Assembly: GCF_003931565.1 (NCBI RefSeq)
Contig: NZ_RRYI01000007.1
Coordinates: 186,001 to 250,000 of the forward strand
Direction: 5' to 3'
Origin: Caulobacter sp. 602-1
GTDB lineage: Bacteria; Pseudomonadota; Alphaproteobacteria; Caulobacterales; Caulobacteraceae
DNA length: 64,000 bases
The translations under genes were made by a program, and so were the position numbers. The notes beneath the pieces are model-generated. The model searched no databases, was not told the origin of the DNA, and saw only the letters and a list, made by a program, of their open reading frames with translations. This document shows, piece by piece, positions 1 to 8,369 of this stretch (its first letter is position 1; every line of letters begins with the position of its first letter).

Positions 1-278
1 GCCTGCTCGAACGCCCCGATATCGAGATCCTTCACGGGCGGCGGCGGCTGGTCGAGACGAACATAGACGCCCGACCCTTGGCGAGCCTCCAGCAGCCCGC
101 GCATCTCCAGCGCGATGACGGCGCGGCGGACGGTGGGCCGCGAGACGCCGAACTCGTCGGCTAGGTCGCGCTCGGACGGCAGGCGATGGCCCGGCTGATA
201 GACGCCGTCGGCGATCGCGCCGCTGATCGTCGCGGCGACCTGCTGATAGAGCCTGGAATCCGGCGTAGAGGTCGACAT
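1..278 (-). CDS. GntR/FadR-type transcriptional regulator (5' part only)
   Basis: Only the first 92 codons are in the window; the rest lies to the left. Reading leftward from the ATG at 278, the protein opens MSTSTPDSRLYQQVAATI. It carries a complete GntR winged helix: RLPSERDLADEFGVSRPTV (about residues 38-56) is the helix-turn-helix, and LLEARQGSGVYV (about 65-76) is the wing. A short PPPP linker follows before the cut. This wing-plus-linker form is typical of FadR/FCD-class regulators, which sense small organic acids or sugar acids, but the ligand domain is outside the window, so the effector is unknown. The 345-base gap upstream contains two ACCAATTTG boxes that could be its operators. 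Confidence 0.85.
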   Translation of the reverse strand, partial: MSTSTPDSRLYQQVAATISGAIADGVYQPGHRLPSERDLADEFGVSRPTVRRAVIALEMRGLLEARQGSGVYVRLDQPPPPVKDLDIGAFEQ

Positions 279-623
279 CACAAGCGGCCACGGACAAGCG
301 CCACGATCGGCGCGTCACACAGGACTAGCGCGCGTCCAGCCTGCCCACAAGCGTCCGCGATCCGGAGGTGGCCTTACCATACCCTCCCGGCGAAGCGACC
401 GGAGGGAGGACTCCGGCCGCCATCGTCGTCCGCCCCGGGAGGAGGTTGGCGCAAGGTACGCAGCGCCTTGGTCGACGAGCAAGCGACTGAGCAAAGGTGG
501 AGCCCAGTTCGTCGCGCTCGCCGAACTTAACAAAACTGTCCGGCCGCGCAATCAAAAATGGCCTGACCAATTTGACATTGGCGCGCGAATTCATACGACC
601 AATTTGGTAGCGCTATCCTGCCG
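279..623. other. Intergenic region upstream of the GntR gene
   Basis: This is 345 bases without a convincing gene. Short open frames on both strands have no good ribosome site and no recognisable product. It must hold the leftward promoter of the GntR gene and the 3' end of the GST transcript. The only clear structure is the pair of ACCAATTTG boxes listed separately at 565-608. Confidence 0.6.
565..608. promoter_or_regulatory. Paired ACCAATTTG boxes, putative GntR operator
   Basis: GACCAATTTG occurs at 565-574 and again at 597-606, 32 bases apart (about three helical turns). The first copy belongs to the inverted repeat CCAAT-N5-ATTGG (567-582). The second reads ACCAA-T-TTGGT (598-608), a hyphenated palindrome. 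ATTGGT/ACCAAT half-sites are common in operators of GntR-family sugar-acid regulators. Autoregulation of the GntR gene is inferred from position only. Confidence 0.4.
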
Positions 624-1352
624 TCATGCGGCCCGCTTCAGTCCCCAGGGATGGGCCGGATAGAACTGGGCCATCATCCGCCCGACATAGTCGACGAGAC
701 GCGGGTAGCTTTCCGCCTCGCAGCGCAACGGCGAGTCGAAGTGCGGCGTCATGATCCCCGCCAGCATGGCGAAGGCCGTGGCGTCGACACCGACCGGGTG
801 GCTGTCGCGCATCAGATAGGCCTTGTCCTCAACGAGTTCGTCCAGCGAGCGCAGTGACAGGCTGCCCAGCCAAACGACCTCCTCGCGCAGATGACGGCCG
901 ACGCCAACCGCGCGGACATTGGCGGCGATCGCTTCCTGCAGGCCGCGCCTCAGGTCATCGCGCAGATGTTCCGGCGCCTGGTCGAACCACCGCGCCGCGC
1001 CCTTGGCGAAGTTGGCCGGGTCGAGGTGGCGAAAATAGGCCGACACCCACCCCAGCTGGTTCTCGATCATTCGCTCGATCGCCCAAGCCTGGGCGCGCTC
1101 CTTGCCCGACAGGCCGATGTCGAGATCGATCCCGTACTTCCGCTCGATGTGAGCGCGGATGAAGGTCGAATCGCCGATCGCCTGGGCGGCGTCCTCGATC
1201 CATGGCAACTGACCCTTGGGCGCGGTCTCGCGGCTGCCCTTGGTCTTCTTGTAGTCGAGACCAGCCATCATCAGCTGGACCTCCGTCTTGGTCACATAGG
1301 GGCTGATCTCAGGCAGCCCGAACCCGGCCCCGGCGGCGAATAGCGTGATCAT
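624..1352 (-). CDS. Glutathione S-transferase family protein (metaxin/Tom37-like fold)
   Basis: 242 residues. The N-terminal thioredoxin-like half starts ITLFAAGAGFGLPEISPYVTK and contains the cis-proline region KGQLPWIED (about residues 47-55), followed by DSTFIRAHIE as in GST N-terminal domains. The C-terminal half is the all-helical GST domain, with PRLVDYVGRMM near the end. The sequence looks more like the Tom37/metaxin and failed-axon-connection branch than classical detoxifying GSTs, so the substrate is unknown. GGAGAGGG lies just upstream of the ATG. It is divergently transcribed from a WYL regulator, with a palindrome between the two, so that regulator probably controls this gene. Confidence 0.85.
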   Translation of the reverse strand: MITLFAAGAGFGLPEISPYVTKTEVQLMMAGLDYKKTKGSRETAPKGQLPWIEDAAQAIGDSTFIRAHIERKYGIDLDIGLSGKERAQAWAIERMIENQLGWVSAYFRHLDPANFAKGAARWFDQAPEHLRDDLRRGLQEAIAANVRAVGVGRHLREEVVWLGSLSLRSLDELVEDKAYLMRDSHPVGVDATAFAMLAGIMTPHFDSPLRCEAESYPRLVDYVGRMMAQFYPAHPWGLKRAA

Positions 1353-1388
1353 CGTCCCTCTCCGTCACGAATGTCGTGGTGACGACTT

Positions 1389-1425
1389 GCTACCGCCAGG
1401 CTACTGCCAGCATGCTGTCAGTAGC
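1389..1425. promoter_or_regulatory. Operator-like palindrome between GST gene and WYL regulator
   Basis: A 26-base near-perfect palindrome spans 1400-1425. Its left half is GCTACTGCCAGCA, and the right half is the reverse complement with one mismatch. A further half-site, GCTACCGCCAG, lies immediately to the left at 1389-1399. It sits in the 93-base gap between divergent genes, 20 bases before the regulator's ATG, as expected for an autoregulating YafY-type repressor that also controls the GST gene. The function is inferred from position and symmetry. Confidence 0.65.
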
Positions 1426-1445
1426 GATCGCCGATATTCGAGCCC

Positions 1446-2165
1446 ATGAGACGCGCCGAACGCCTTTTCCAGATCATCCAGATCCTGCGCCGCAGTCGCG
1501 CGCCGGTGACCGCAGACGCCATCGCCGCCGAGCTGGAGACATCGAAGCGCAGCGTCTATCGCGACATCGCCGCCCTGGTCGGCCAGCGCGCGCCCATCCG
1601 CGGCGAGGCCGGGATCGGCTATGTGCTGGAGGCCGGCTTCGACATGCCGCCCCTGATGCTGACCCCGGACGAGATAGAGGCGGCTGTGCTGGGCGCGCAA
1701 TGGGTGGCCGGACGCGGCGATCCCGTCCTTGCCAAGGCCGCCAACGACCTGATCAGCAAGATCGCCGCGGCTGTACCTGACCGCCTGCGGCCCTATGTGC
1801 TGGAACCGGCGATCGGCGCCTCCCCAGCCTGGAAACCCGAGACCGATCGCATCGACGTCGCCCAGGTCCGCGCCTGGATCCACGCCGGTCGCAAGATCCG
1901 CCTGGACTACAGCGACGGCGCGGGGACGGTCAGCGCGCGGGTGATCTGGCCGGTCACCGTCGGCTATCGCGAGACCATCCGCATGATCATCGCCTGGTGC
2001 GAGCTGCGCGAAGCCTTCCGCACCTTCCGCACCGATCGCGTGGTCGGCGCGGAGTTTCTGGAAGAACGCCACGGCAAGCGGCCGGCCGTGCTGCGCGGCG
2101 AGTGGATCAAGTTCCGTGACGCCGAGATCGCCGCCTGGAAGCTGAAGGAAAACGCGGACTGCTAG
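1446..2165 (+). CDS. YafY-family HTH/WYL-domain transcriptional regulator
   Basis: 239 residues. The DeoR-like winged helix occupies about residues 1-60: RRAERLFQIIQILRRSRA, then TSKRSVYRDIAALVGQRAPI as the recognition helix region and GIGYVLEAGFDMPPL as the wing. The WYL ligand-binding domain follows (about 130-200), with the family's R-x-V-W-P core visible as SARVIWPVTVGYRE and an IIAWCELREAFRTFRTDRV stretch. Such proteins usually repress or activate a divergent neighbour in response to a small ligand. Here the neighbour is the GST-family gene. The stop codon overlaps that of the convergent esterase gene by three bases. Confidence 0.88.
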   Translation: MRRAERLFQIIQILRRSRAPVTADAIAAELETSKRSVYRDIAALVGQRAPIRGEAGIGYVLEAGFDMPPLMLTPDEIEAAVLGAQWVAGRGDPVLAKAANDLISKIAAAVPDRLRPYVLEPAIGASPAWKPETDRIDVAQVRAWIHAGRKIRLDYSDGAGTVSARVIWPVTVGYRETIRMIIAWCELREAFRTFRTDRVVGAEFLEERHGKRPAVLRGEWIKFRDAEIAAWKLKENADC

Positions 2166-3136
2166 ACTCCGTGTCGCTTGGCGAAGGTCTCGAACAGGCT
2201 GGGCCAGGCCGCCACCGGCTTGCCCGGCGTGCCGCGCAGACCAAAGCCGTGGCCGCCCTCCTCGAAGATGTGCAGCTCGGTCGGCACGCCCTTGGCCTTC
2301 AGCGCCGCGAACATCACCAGGCTGTTCTCGACCGGCACGGACTTGTCGTCGGCGGCATGCAGCTGGAACACCGGCGACAGACCAGTCGACACCAGGCGCT
2401 CGGGCGAAATCGCCGCGGCCCGCTCGGACGAGGCGTCGGCGGTCAGCAGTTCCTTGCGCGAACCGGCGTGGGCGATGGCCGGGTCCATGCTGATCACCGG
2501 ATAGATCAGGCCGGACAGGTTGGGCTTGGCCGAAAGATCGTCGGCGGCGTCGACCGAGGCGTAGGTCTTGTCGGCGAAGCGGGTCGTCAGGCTGGCCGCC
2601 AGATGGCCGCCGGCCGAGAAGCCCATGATGGCCACGCGGTCAGGGCTGAAGCCCATCTCGGCCGCTCGCGACCGGACCAGGCGGATGCCCCGCTGGGCGT
2701 CCTGCAGGGGCGTGTCGGCGCCCGCCGCCCAGCCGTCGCCCGGCATCCGATAGAACAAGACGAAGCAGGCGTAGCCGCGCTGGTTCAGCCAGCGGGCCAT
2801 CTCGTAGCCCTCCTTGTCCAGAACCGCGCGCACATAGCCGCCGCCGGGGATCAGCATCACCGCCGCGCCATTGGGGGTCTTGGGCCGGAACACCATCAGC
2901 ACCGGCTTGCGGGTATGGGCCATGGCCCGGTCGCGCACGCCGTTGGGATCGCCCCGTTCGAGGATCACTTCCTCGACCGTCACCTTCTCGGCGCCGGGCG
3001 GGCCGGCGGGCCAAAGGACGATGGACTCGGTGGGATCGGCCAGGGGCGGCGTCGGCGCAGCCTCGACACGCTTGGCCGCCAGCGAAGCGAGGAAGCCGGT
3101 GACAAAGGTCGCCAGGGCGCCGCGACGGTTCAGCAT
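2162..3136 (-). CDS. Exported alpha/beta-hydrolase (acetyl-esterase/xylanase-type)
   Basis: 324 residues with an N-terminal export signal: RRGALATFVTGFLASLAAKRVEA, with an RR pair suggestive of Tat. The mature part is an alpha/beta-hydrolase fold. PGGGYVRAV is the oxyanion-hole region, GFSAGGHLA the nucleophile elbow (GxSxG), HAADDKSVP supplies the acid, and EEGGHGFGLR supplies the catalytic His. The family resembles carbohydrate acetyl esterases that remove acetyl groups from plant polysaccharides, or small acyl esterases. A perfect palindrome GGAAACCGGTTTCC lies about 50 bases upstream, so control by a LacI-type regulator, perhaps the one at 5512, is likely. AAGG precedes the start. Confidence 0.88.
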   Translation of the reverse strand: MLNRRGALATFVTGFLASLAAKRVEAAPTPPLADPTESIVLWPAGPPGAEKVTVEEVILERGDPNGVRDRAMAHTRKPVLMVFRPKTPNGAAVMLIPGGGYVRAVLDKEGYEMARWLNQRGYACFVLFYRMPGDGWAAGADTPLQDAQRGIRLVRSRAAEMGFSPDRVAIMGFSAGGHLAASLTTRFADKTYASVDAADDLSAKPNLSGLIYPVISMDPAIAHAGSRKELLTADASSERAAAISPERLVSTGLSPVFQLHAADDKSVPVENSLVMFAALKAKGVPTELHIFEEGGHGFGLRGTPGKPVAAWPSLFETFAKRHGV

Positions 3137-3182
3137 GGATCTAGCCTTCTGACGGGATGTTGTGGCGGGACCCTAGTGCCTT

Positions 3183-3196
3183 GGAAACCGGTTTCC
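3183..3196. promoter_or_regulatory. LacI-family operator upstream of the esterase gene
   Basis: GGAAACCGGTTTCC is a perfect 14-base palindrome with a central CG, the hallmark of LacI/GalR-family operators. It lies 47-60 bases upstream of the esterase ATG, where it could overlap a promoter, and its last base touches the stop codon of the next gene upstream. The LacI regulator at 5512-6564 is the obvious candidate ligand, but this is inference. Confidence 0.65.
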
Positions 3197-4002
3197 TAGC
3201 CCTGCGCGAACCGAAGATGATGCAGCACGATCCCACTGGTCGTGGCGACATTCAGGGAGTCGAAACCGCCCGCCATCGGGATGCCGATGGTCCTCGCCCG
3301 CGCCATCACCTCGGCCGTCAAGCCCGGCCCCTCCGCGCCCAACAGCACCGCCGTCCGGGGTGCCGGGGTCAGCCGCGCCAGGACCTCGGTCGCCGCGGGA
3401 CTCAGCGCGAGGCCTTCGAAGCCCGTCGCGGCCAACAGGCCGGCGATGTCCTCGCCACGCCCCAGCCTGGCGGTGGGGATCGAAAGCGCCGCGCCGACCG
3501 AGACGCGGATAGCCTTGCGGTACAGCGGATCGCAGCAATCGGCGTCAAGGATCACCGCGTCGGCCCCGAAGGCGGCGGCGTTGCGATAGATGCCGCCGAT
3601 GTTGTCGTGATTGGCGATGCCGCACAGCACCAGCACGATCGCTCGCGCCGGCAGGCCCGCCAACAGGTCACGCGCCGGGATCGGATCGGGCTTGCGCCCG
3701 ACAGCCAGCACGCCGCGATGCAGGTGAAAGCCGGCGATGGCGTCGACCACCGCCTGGTCGGCGAGGTGAACGGGGACATCCTCCGGCAGGCCCGCGAAAA
3801 CGTCGGCCAGCTTGTCCTTGCGCTTCGGATCGATCAGCAGCGACACCACCCGCTGCGGCGCGTCGCGAACGAAGGCCCGCAGCACGGTCTCGCCCTCGGC
3901 GATGAACAGGCCCTCGCGCCCGACCAGATCGCGCTCCTTGATCGCCCGGAATGGGGCGACGGCGGGATCGTCGGGATCGGTGACGACGCGGAACTGGGGC
4001 AA
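3196..4002 (-). CDS. TrmH/SpoU-family RNA 2'-O-methyltransferase
   Basis: 268 residues. The N-terminal part, GREGLFIAEGETVLRAFV, is the substrate-binding domain of SpoU proteins. The C-terminal half is the SPOUT knot with all three family motifs: motif 1 NHDNIGGIYRNAAAFGAD, motif 2 LLGAEGPGL and motif 3 GFDSLNVATTSGIVLHH. It should transfer a methyl group from SAM to a ribose 2'-OH in tRNA or rRNA; the exact target nucleotide cannot be read from sequence. It lies 21 bases downstream of the MFS transporter gene on the same strand and may share its transcript. Confidence 0.9.
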   Translation of the reverse strand: MPQFRVVTDPDDPAVAPFRAIKERDLVGREGLFIAEGETVLRAFVRDAPQRVVSLLIDPKRKDKLADVFAGLPEDVPVHLADQAVVDAIAGFHLHRGVLAVGRKPDPIPARDLLAGLPARAIVLVLCGIANHDNIGGIYRNAAAFGADAVILDADCCDPLYRKAIRVSVGAALSIPTARLGRGEDIAGLLAATGFEGLALSPAATEVLARLTPAPRTAVLLGAEGPGLTAEVMARARTIGIPMAGGFDSLNVATTSGIVLHHLRFAQG

Positions 4003-4023
4003 GGCGATCTCCGAGAGCGGCGG

Positions 4024-5280
4024 TTAGCGCACACCCCGTATCGGCAGGATCGCCAGACCGCCAGCCAAAGCCAACCCCGCGGCCATCAGGAAGAACAGCT
4101 GGAAATTCCCGTGGGTCGGCCCCAGGCTCCATACGGCCAGGGCCGGCGCCAGGGCCTGAGGCAGGGTGTTGGCCAGGTTGATCACGCCCAGATCCTTGCC
4201 CGCATCGCGCTGCGAGGGCAGCACCTGGGTGACCAGGGCGATGTCGACGGCGCAGTAGCAGCCCGCCCCGCAGCCATAGACGACATAGGCGGCCAGCAGA
4301 ACGTTCCAGTCCGAGGTCAGCGAGAACACGACCATCGACGCGGCGATGGTCAGGGCGGCGCCGAAGGCGAACAGCTTGCGCCGTTGCATCCGGTCGGACA
4401 GCACCCCGCCCACCATGGCGCAGGCGACGTTGAAGACCGTCGAGACCGTCGCCAGGATCGCCAGGCCTTCCTCCGAGCGATGACCCGGGAAGAGACGCGG
4501 ATACTCCACTACGTCCTGCAGGAAGTAGAGCATGTAGCTCTGCACCAGGCTCAGGGCGACCAGCACCATGAACCGGCCGGCCCAGGCGAAGGCGAAGTCG
4601 GGATGCTCGCGCGGACTGACCCACAGGCCGGCGATGAACTCCCGCAAGTGGAACGGCGGCACATCGGCTTTCGCCAGAGGCGGGTCCTTCAGGCGCAGCA
4701 CGAAGGGCGCCAAGCCCAACAGCAGCGCCGCCGATATCACCGCGTAGCGCTGCCACTCGACGACCAGCAGGCCGCCGATGATCACCGCGCCGGCGGCCGT
4801 GCCGATTGGATTTCCCAGGCTGAGGAAAGCCGCCACCATGCCCTTCTGGGTGTCGGGCACGCGGTCGGGCATGACGGCCACCAGGGCCGAGAAACACAGG
4901 TTGAAGGTCAGCTGGAACAGAATGACGCCGCCGATCAGGGCCAGCGGCGTCTTGGCGTTCATGATCGCCAGATAGGCCAGGGACGCGCCGATCGCGCCGA
5001 CCACCATCCAGGGCCGCCGGCGGCCGAAGCGCGAGGTGGTGCGGTCGCTGATCGCCCCGGCCAGCAGGTTGGCGATGCTGGCGGCGATCGCGCCATAGAA
5101 CGCGACCTGGCTCAGCACCACCGCCTTGGAAGCCGCGTCGATCGACTCGGCCTTCAGCGGCAGAAGGACTTGCAGAAGCGGTTGGAACGAAACAAAGGCC
5201 CCGATCTGGGCGAGCGTGTAGGCGGCGATGAAGTTCGCGCGCACCGGCTCCTTGGGCCGCGCTCCGTCGTCAGGCCGCAC
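4024..5280 (-). CDS. MFS transporter, glycoside/sugar-type
   Basis: 418 residues with about 12 hydrophobic segments. The cytoplasmic loop after helix 2 reads SDRTTSRFGRRRPWMVVG, the arrangement seen in GPH-like and sugar-transporting MFS proteins, and the second half repeats it as GGVLSDRMQRRKLFAFG. The start is a GTG at 5280; no ATG occurs before the first membrane helix. The divergent LacI-type regulator, the LacI-like operator upstream and the esterase downstream suggest uptake of a plant-derived oligosaccharide or glycoside. The substrate is not determined by the sequence. Confidence 0.85.
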   Translation of the reverse strand: MRPDDGARPKEPVRANFIAAYTLAQIGAFVSFQPLLQVLLPLKAESIDAASKAVVLSQVAFYGAIAASIANLLAGAISDRTTSRFGRRRPWMVVGAIGASLAYLAIMNAKTPLALIGGVILFQLTFNLCFSALVAVMPDRVPDTQKGMVAAFLSLGNPIGTAAGAVIIGGLLVVEWQRYAVISAALLLGLAPFVLRLKDPPLAKADVPPFHLREFIAGLWVSPREHPDFAFAWAGRFMVLVALSLVQSYMLYFLQDVVEYPRLFPGHRSEEGLAILATVSTVFNVACAMVGGVLSDRMQRRKLFAFGAALTIAASMVVFSLTSDWNVLLAAYVVYGCGAGCYCAVDIALVTQVLPSQRDAGKDLGVINLANTLPQALAPALAVWSLGPTHGNFQLFFLMAAGLALAGGLAILPIRGVR

Positions 5281-5320
5281 TCGTCACCTCCCCCCGGGAC
5301 CACGGCGACCGCCACGCTCC

Positions 5321-5332
5321 CAAACGCTTTTG
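5321..5332. promoter_or_regulatory. Putative LacI-type operator upstream of the MFS gene
   Basis: CAAACGCTTTTG is symmetric at 10 of 12 positions around a central GC and sits 41 bases upstream of the transporter's GTG, in the gap divergent from the LacI gene. LacI-family operators typically have this A-rich, central GC/CG, T-rich form. It is weaker than the palindrome at 3183. Confidence 0.4.
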
Positions 5333-5511
5333 ATAGAGCCCGCTTCCAACCGGCTCGTCGCGATCTTTCGCCGCGTCCAGCCCAGACAGTGGCCGCGCCT
5401 TCGTTGCGGCACAAGGGGTCCCGTGCGGTTAAGCAGGGAGTTTCCTTATCCCCCGCGTAAGCTCTAGGTTGGCCTTATGAGCATGAGTCAGAACAGCGTC
5501 GGGACGGTCTG

Positions 5512-6564
5512 ATGGCCTCGGTGACGATCTACGACGTCGCCGCGCGGGCGGGCGTCTCGATCAAGACCGTTTCGCGGGTGATGAACAAGGAGCCGAACGT
5601 CCGGCCCGCCATGCGCGACCGTGTCCTGGAGGCGGCTGGCGAGCTGGGCTACAGCCCCAACCTGTCGGCGCGCAGCCTGGCCGGCTCGCGCTCGTTCGTG
5701 ATCGCCGTGTTCGTCGACGCGGCCCTAACCATCGACCACTGGCAAAGCGAGCGCGGCGCGGACTATCTGTCTCGCATCCAGCTGGGCGCGACTCTGGTCT
5801 GTCGCGACGCGGGCTATCACCTGCTCATCGAGCTGATCGACAACGACGGCCCGAACGTCCGCCAGGACGTGGCCGCTTTCCTGGCCGCCCTGAAGCCCGA
5901 CGGGGTGATCCTGACCCCGCCCTCCTCGGACAACCCAGCGGTGCTGGAGATCCTGGACAAGGCCCGCACGCCCTATGTCCGGGTCGGGCCCGAACGCGCT
6001 GAGGGTCTGGGTCCGCGCGTCCACATGGACGACGTCGCGGCCGCCCGAGAGATGACCCAGCACCTGGCCGATCTGGGCCATGAACGGATCGGCTTCATCG
6101 TCGGCGAGCCGCGCTACGGCGCCAGCCAGGCGCGACGGCAAGGCTATCTGCAGGCCATGGAGGCGCGCGACCTGCCGGTGGCCGAGGGCTGGGTGCGCCA
6201 GGGCGACTTCACCTTCCAATCGGGACTGGAGCAGGCCAAGGCGCTGCTGGCCCTGCCCGAGCGGCCGACAGCGATCTTCGCCAGCAACGACGACATGGCC
6301 CTGGGCTGCATCGCCGCGATCGCCGAGGCCGGACTGATGACGCCGGGCGATATCTCCGTGGCGGGCTTCGACGACAGCCCCAGCTCACGCTTCAGCCGCC
6401 CACAGCTGACGACCGTGCGTCAGCCGGTAGCGGAAATGTCGTCGGTGGCGGCCAAGCTGCTGATCGCTCAAGCCAAGAGCAACGATCCACCCGAACGACC
6501 GGTGGACGAGCTCATGCCGTTCGAGCTGATTCACCGCGCCTCGACGGCCCCGCCGCCGAGATAG
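5512..6564 (+). CDS. LacI/GalR-family transcriptional regulator
   Basis: 350 residues. The N-terminal LacI HTH is textbook: VTIYDVAARAGVSIKTVSRV then MNKEPNVRPAMRDRVLEAA and the hinge helix NLSARSLAGSRS. The periplasmic-binding-protein-like sensor domain follows, with ERPTAIFASNDDMALG and DISVAGFDDSPSSRFSRPQLTTVRQP, the conserved C-terminal subdomain signatures. It should bind DNA as a dimer and respond to a sugar. It is divergent from the MFS transporter, and two LacI-style palindromes lie nearby (3183-3196, 5321-5332), so it probably controls the transporter, the esterase and itself. Confidence 0.92.
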   Translation: MASVTIYDVAARAGVSIKTVSRVMNKEPNVRPAMRDRVLEAAGELGYSPNLSARSLAGSRSFVIAVFVDAALTIDHWQSERGADYLSRIQLGATLVCRDAGYHLLIELIDNDGPNVRQDVAAFLAALKPDGVILTPPSSDNPAVLEILDKARTPYVRVGPERAEGLGPRVHMDDVAAAREMTQHLADLGHERIGFIVGEPRYGASQARRQGYLQAMEARDLPVAEGWVRQGDFTFQSGLEQAKALLALPERPTAIFASNDDMALGCIAAIAEAGLMTPGDISVAGFDDSPSSRFSRPQLTTVRQPVAEMSSVAAKLLIAQAKSNDPPERPVDELMPFELIHRASTAPPPR

Positions 6565-6567
6565 GCC

Positions 6568-8124
6568 TCAGCGTCCCGGACGGGCGAAGGCGGCGACGCG
6601 GGCGCGGGCGGCGTGGACCGGGTTCTCGGCGGGCTGCTCGCGGTGAGTCGGCTGGAAGTTCCGCGGACCGCCGCCCAGGCGGAAAGCGCCCACCCGGTTC
6701 GACAGGTCGGCGGCTTCGGCGCGCAGGGCGTGGGTGGCTTCGGTCGATTGCGAGACCATGGCGGCGTTGCGCTGGGTCACCTGATCCAGTTGGTTGACGG
6801 CCGAGTTGACCTGCCCCAGGGCGGTGGCCTGCTCGCTGGCCGAGGCGGCGATGGCGTTGACCAATTCGTCGATGCCGCCGACCTTCTCATGGATGCCGCG
6901 CAGCGCCTCGCCCGTCTGGCCGACAAGGTCGACGCCCTCGCTGACCTGACGGCTCGATTCGGTGATCAGCGACTTGATCTCGCTGGCCGCCTGCGACGAG
7001 CGCTGAGCCAGGGCCCGCACCTCCTGCGCCACGACGGCGAAGCCCTTGCCGCTATCACCCGCTCGCGCGGCTTCGACGCCGGCGTTCAGGGCCAGCAGGT
7101 TGGTCTGGAAGGCGATCTCGTCGATCATGCCCAGGATCTGGTTCACCTGCGAGGATTGGGCCTCGATCTTGGTCATGGCCTCGGCCGCCCGGGTGACGAT
7201 GTCGCCCGAGCGCTCTGCCTCGGTCGAGGCCTCGCTGATGCGCGAGGAGACCTCGCGGGCGCTCTTGGCCGTCTTGCCGACCGCGCCGGTCAGTTGCTCG
7301 ACCGCGGCGGCGGTCTGCTCCAGCGTGGCGGCCTGCTGTTCGGTGCGCTCCGACAGATCCTCGGCGCTGCGAGCGATCTCGTCGGCGCTTGAGCGGATGC
7401 CGCCGGCAGAGTGCTCGACCGAGCGCATGGCCTCGCCCAGAGCGCCGACCGCCTGTTCGAAATCGACCTTCAGGCTGTGGAACTCGGGCGCCAGATCGCC
7501 CTCGACGCGGGCCGACAGGTCGCCGGCCGCCAGCCGCGACAGGGCCTCGCCGACCGCCTTGACGGCCTGGGCCTGTCGCTGCTCGGCGGCCTCGCGCTCG
7601 ACCTCGAGGGCCTCCCGCTCTTCCTGCAGCAGCGAGAGATAGCTGGAGATGGCCAGTTCCATGTCGAGGAATACGGCCTTGGTCAGGGCCGAGAGGCCGT
7701 CGGCCAGGTCGGCGTCCGACTTGGCGGCGTTGCTGAAAAAGCCCTTGGCGCGCTTGGCGACGATGGCGCGGATCAACGCCTCGGCCACGAGAGCGTAGCC
7801 GCCGATGTACCATTGCGGCCGCAGATCGGCTTGGACGTGAGCGCGACCGATCCGCTCGACGTCGCGAACATAGGTTTCGCTGTAATCGGCCTGGACGATC
7901 CGCCGCCAATGCGCGGCCTGGGCGCGCTCGGCGCCGGCCATGTGGGCGTCGTCGCGGAACTTGGCGCGCGTTTCGGGGAAGGCCCGAACCTGGCTGTAGA
8001 ACGCGCTCAGCGCGCTAGTGATCTCGGCGTCGATCACCGGCTTGAGGCCCCGCAGAGCCGACCGCGAACGCTCGTCGAAACGCATGAAAGCCATCCGCTG
8101 ATCAAGCTTGGCGTGCGCGCTCAT
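6568..8124 (-). CDS. Globin-coupled methyl-accepting chemotaxis protein (soluble oxygen sensor)
   Basis: 518 residues from the ATG at 8124, chosen because GGAG lies nine bases upstream; an in-frame ATG at 8166 lacks a ribosome site. Residues about 1-165 form a protoglobin domain. ALSAFYSQVR carries the likely distal Tyr, and RIGRAHVQADLRPQWYIGGY the proximal haem His, as in HemAT. There are no membrane segments, so it is cytoplasmic. A HAMP-like linker (LSRLAAGDLSARVEGDL) leads to the MCP signalling domain, whose tip IDEIAFQTNLLALNAGVEAA is conserved for CheA/CheW contact. It should bias swimming or surface behaviour in response to O2 or another haem ligand. Confidence 0.92.
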   Translation of the reverse strand: MSAHAKLDQRMAFMRFDERSRSALRGLKPVIDAEITSALSAFYSQVRAFPETRAKFRDDAHMAGAERAQAAHWRRIVQADYSETYVRDVERIGRAHVQADLRPQWYIGGYALVAEALIRAIVAKRAKGFFSNAAKSDADLADGLSALTKAVFLDMELAISSYLSLLQEEREALEVEREAAEQRQAQAVKAVGEALSRLAAGDLSARVEGDLAPEFHSLKVDFEQAVGALGEAMRSVEHSAGGIRSSADEIARSAEDLSERTEQQAATLEQTAAAVEQLTGAVGKTAKSAREVSSRISEASTEAERSGDIVTRAAEAMTKIEAQSSQVNQILGMIDEIAFQTNLLALNAGVEAARAGDSGKGFAVVAQEVRALAQRSSQAASEIKSLITESSRQVSEGVDLVGQTGEALRGIHEKVGGIDELVNAIAASASEQATALGQVNSAVNQLDQVTQRNAAMVSQSTEATHALRAEAADLSNRVGAFRLGGGPRNFQPTHREQPAENPVHAARARVAAFARPGR

Positions 8125-8369
8125 GCGTTGGTACTCCGGTCCGGCACATAGGAATTTGTTGACCATGTTCGTGACGGGAATCCATTAACCAAGACTAAAG
8201 TTCACCCCCCGGACAGCCCAGCTTCGCCACTATGTCGCGGGGCGAGAACCCGGCCTTTTTTCGAGCTCGCGAGCCTTATCCAGCAACAAGCTGCGCCTTG
8301 GCGCGTTTTGGGCTTGTCAGGTCCATAGCGGGGCTTGGATATAACCAGGAAACGAGCCCCCAGGACTTC

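Noticed and set aside
3157..5460. 767-codon open frame on the plus strand
   Set aside because: It is antisense to the TrmH and MFS genes, has Arg/Gln/His-rich nonsense composition and no recognisable domain. It is a high-GC shadow frame.
8232..8369. 46-residue N-terminal extension of the STAS-MlaE protein
   Set aside because: There is no ribosome site at 8232, while AGGA precedes the ATG at 8370 where the STAS domain begins.
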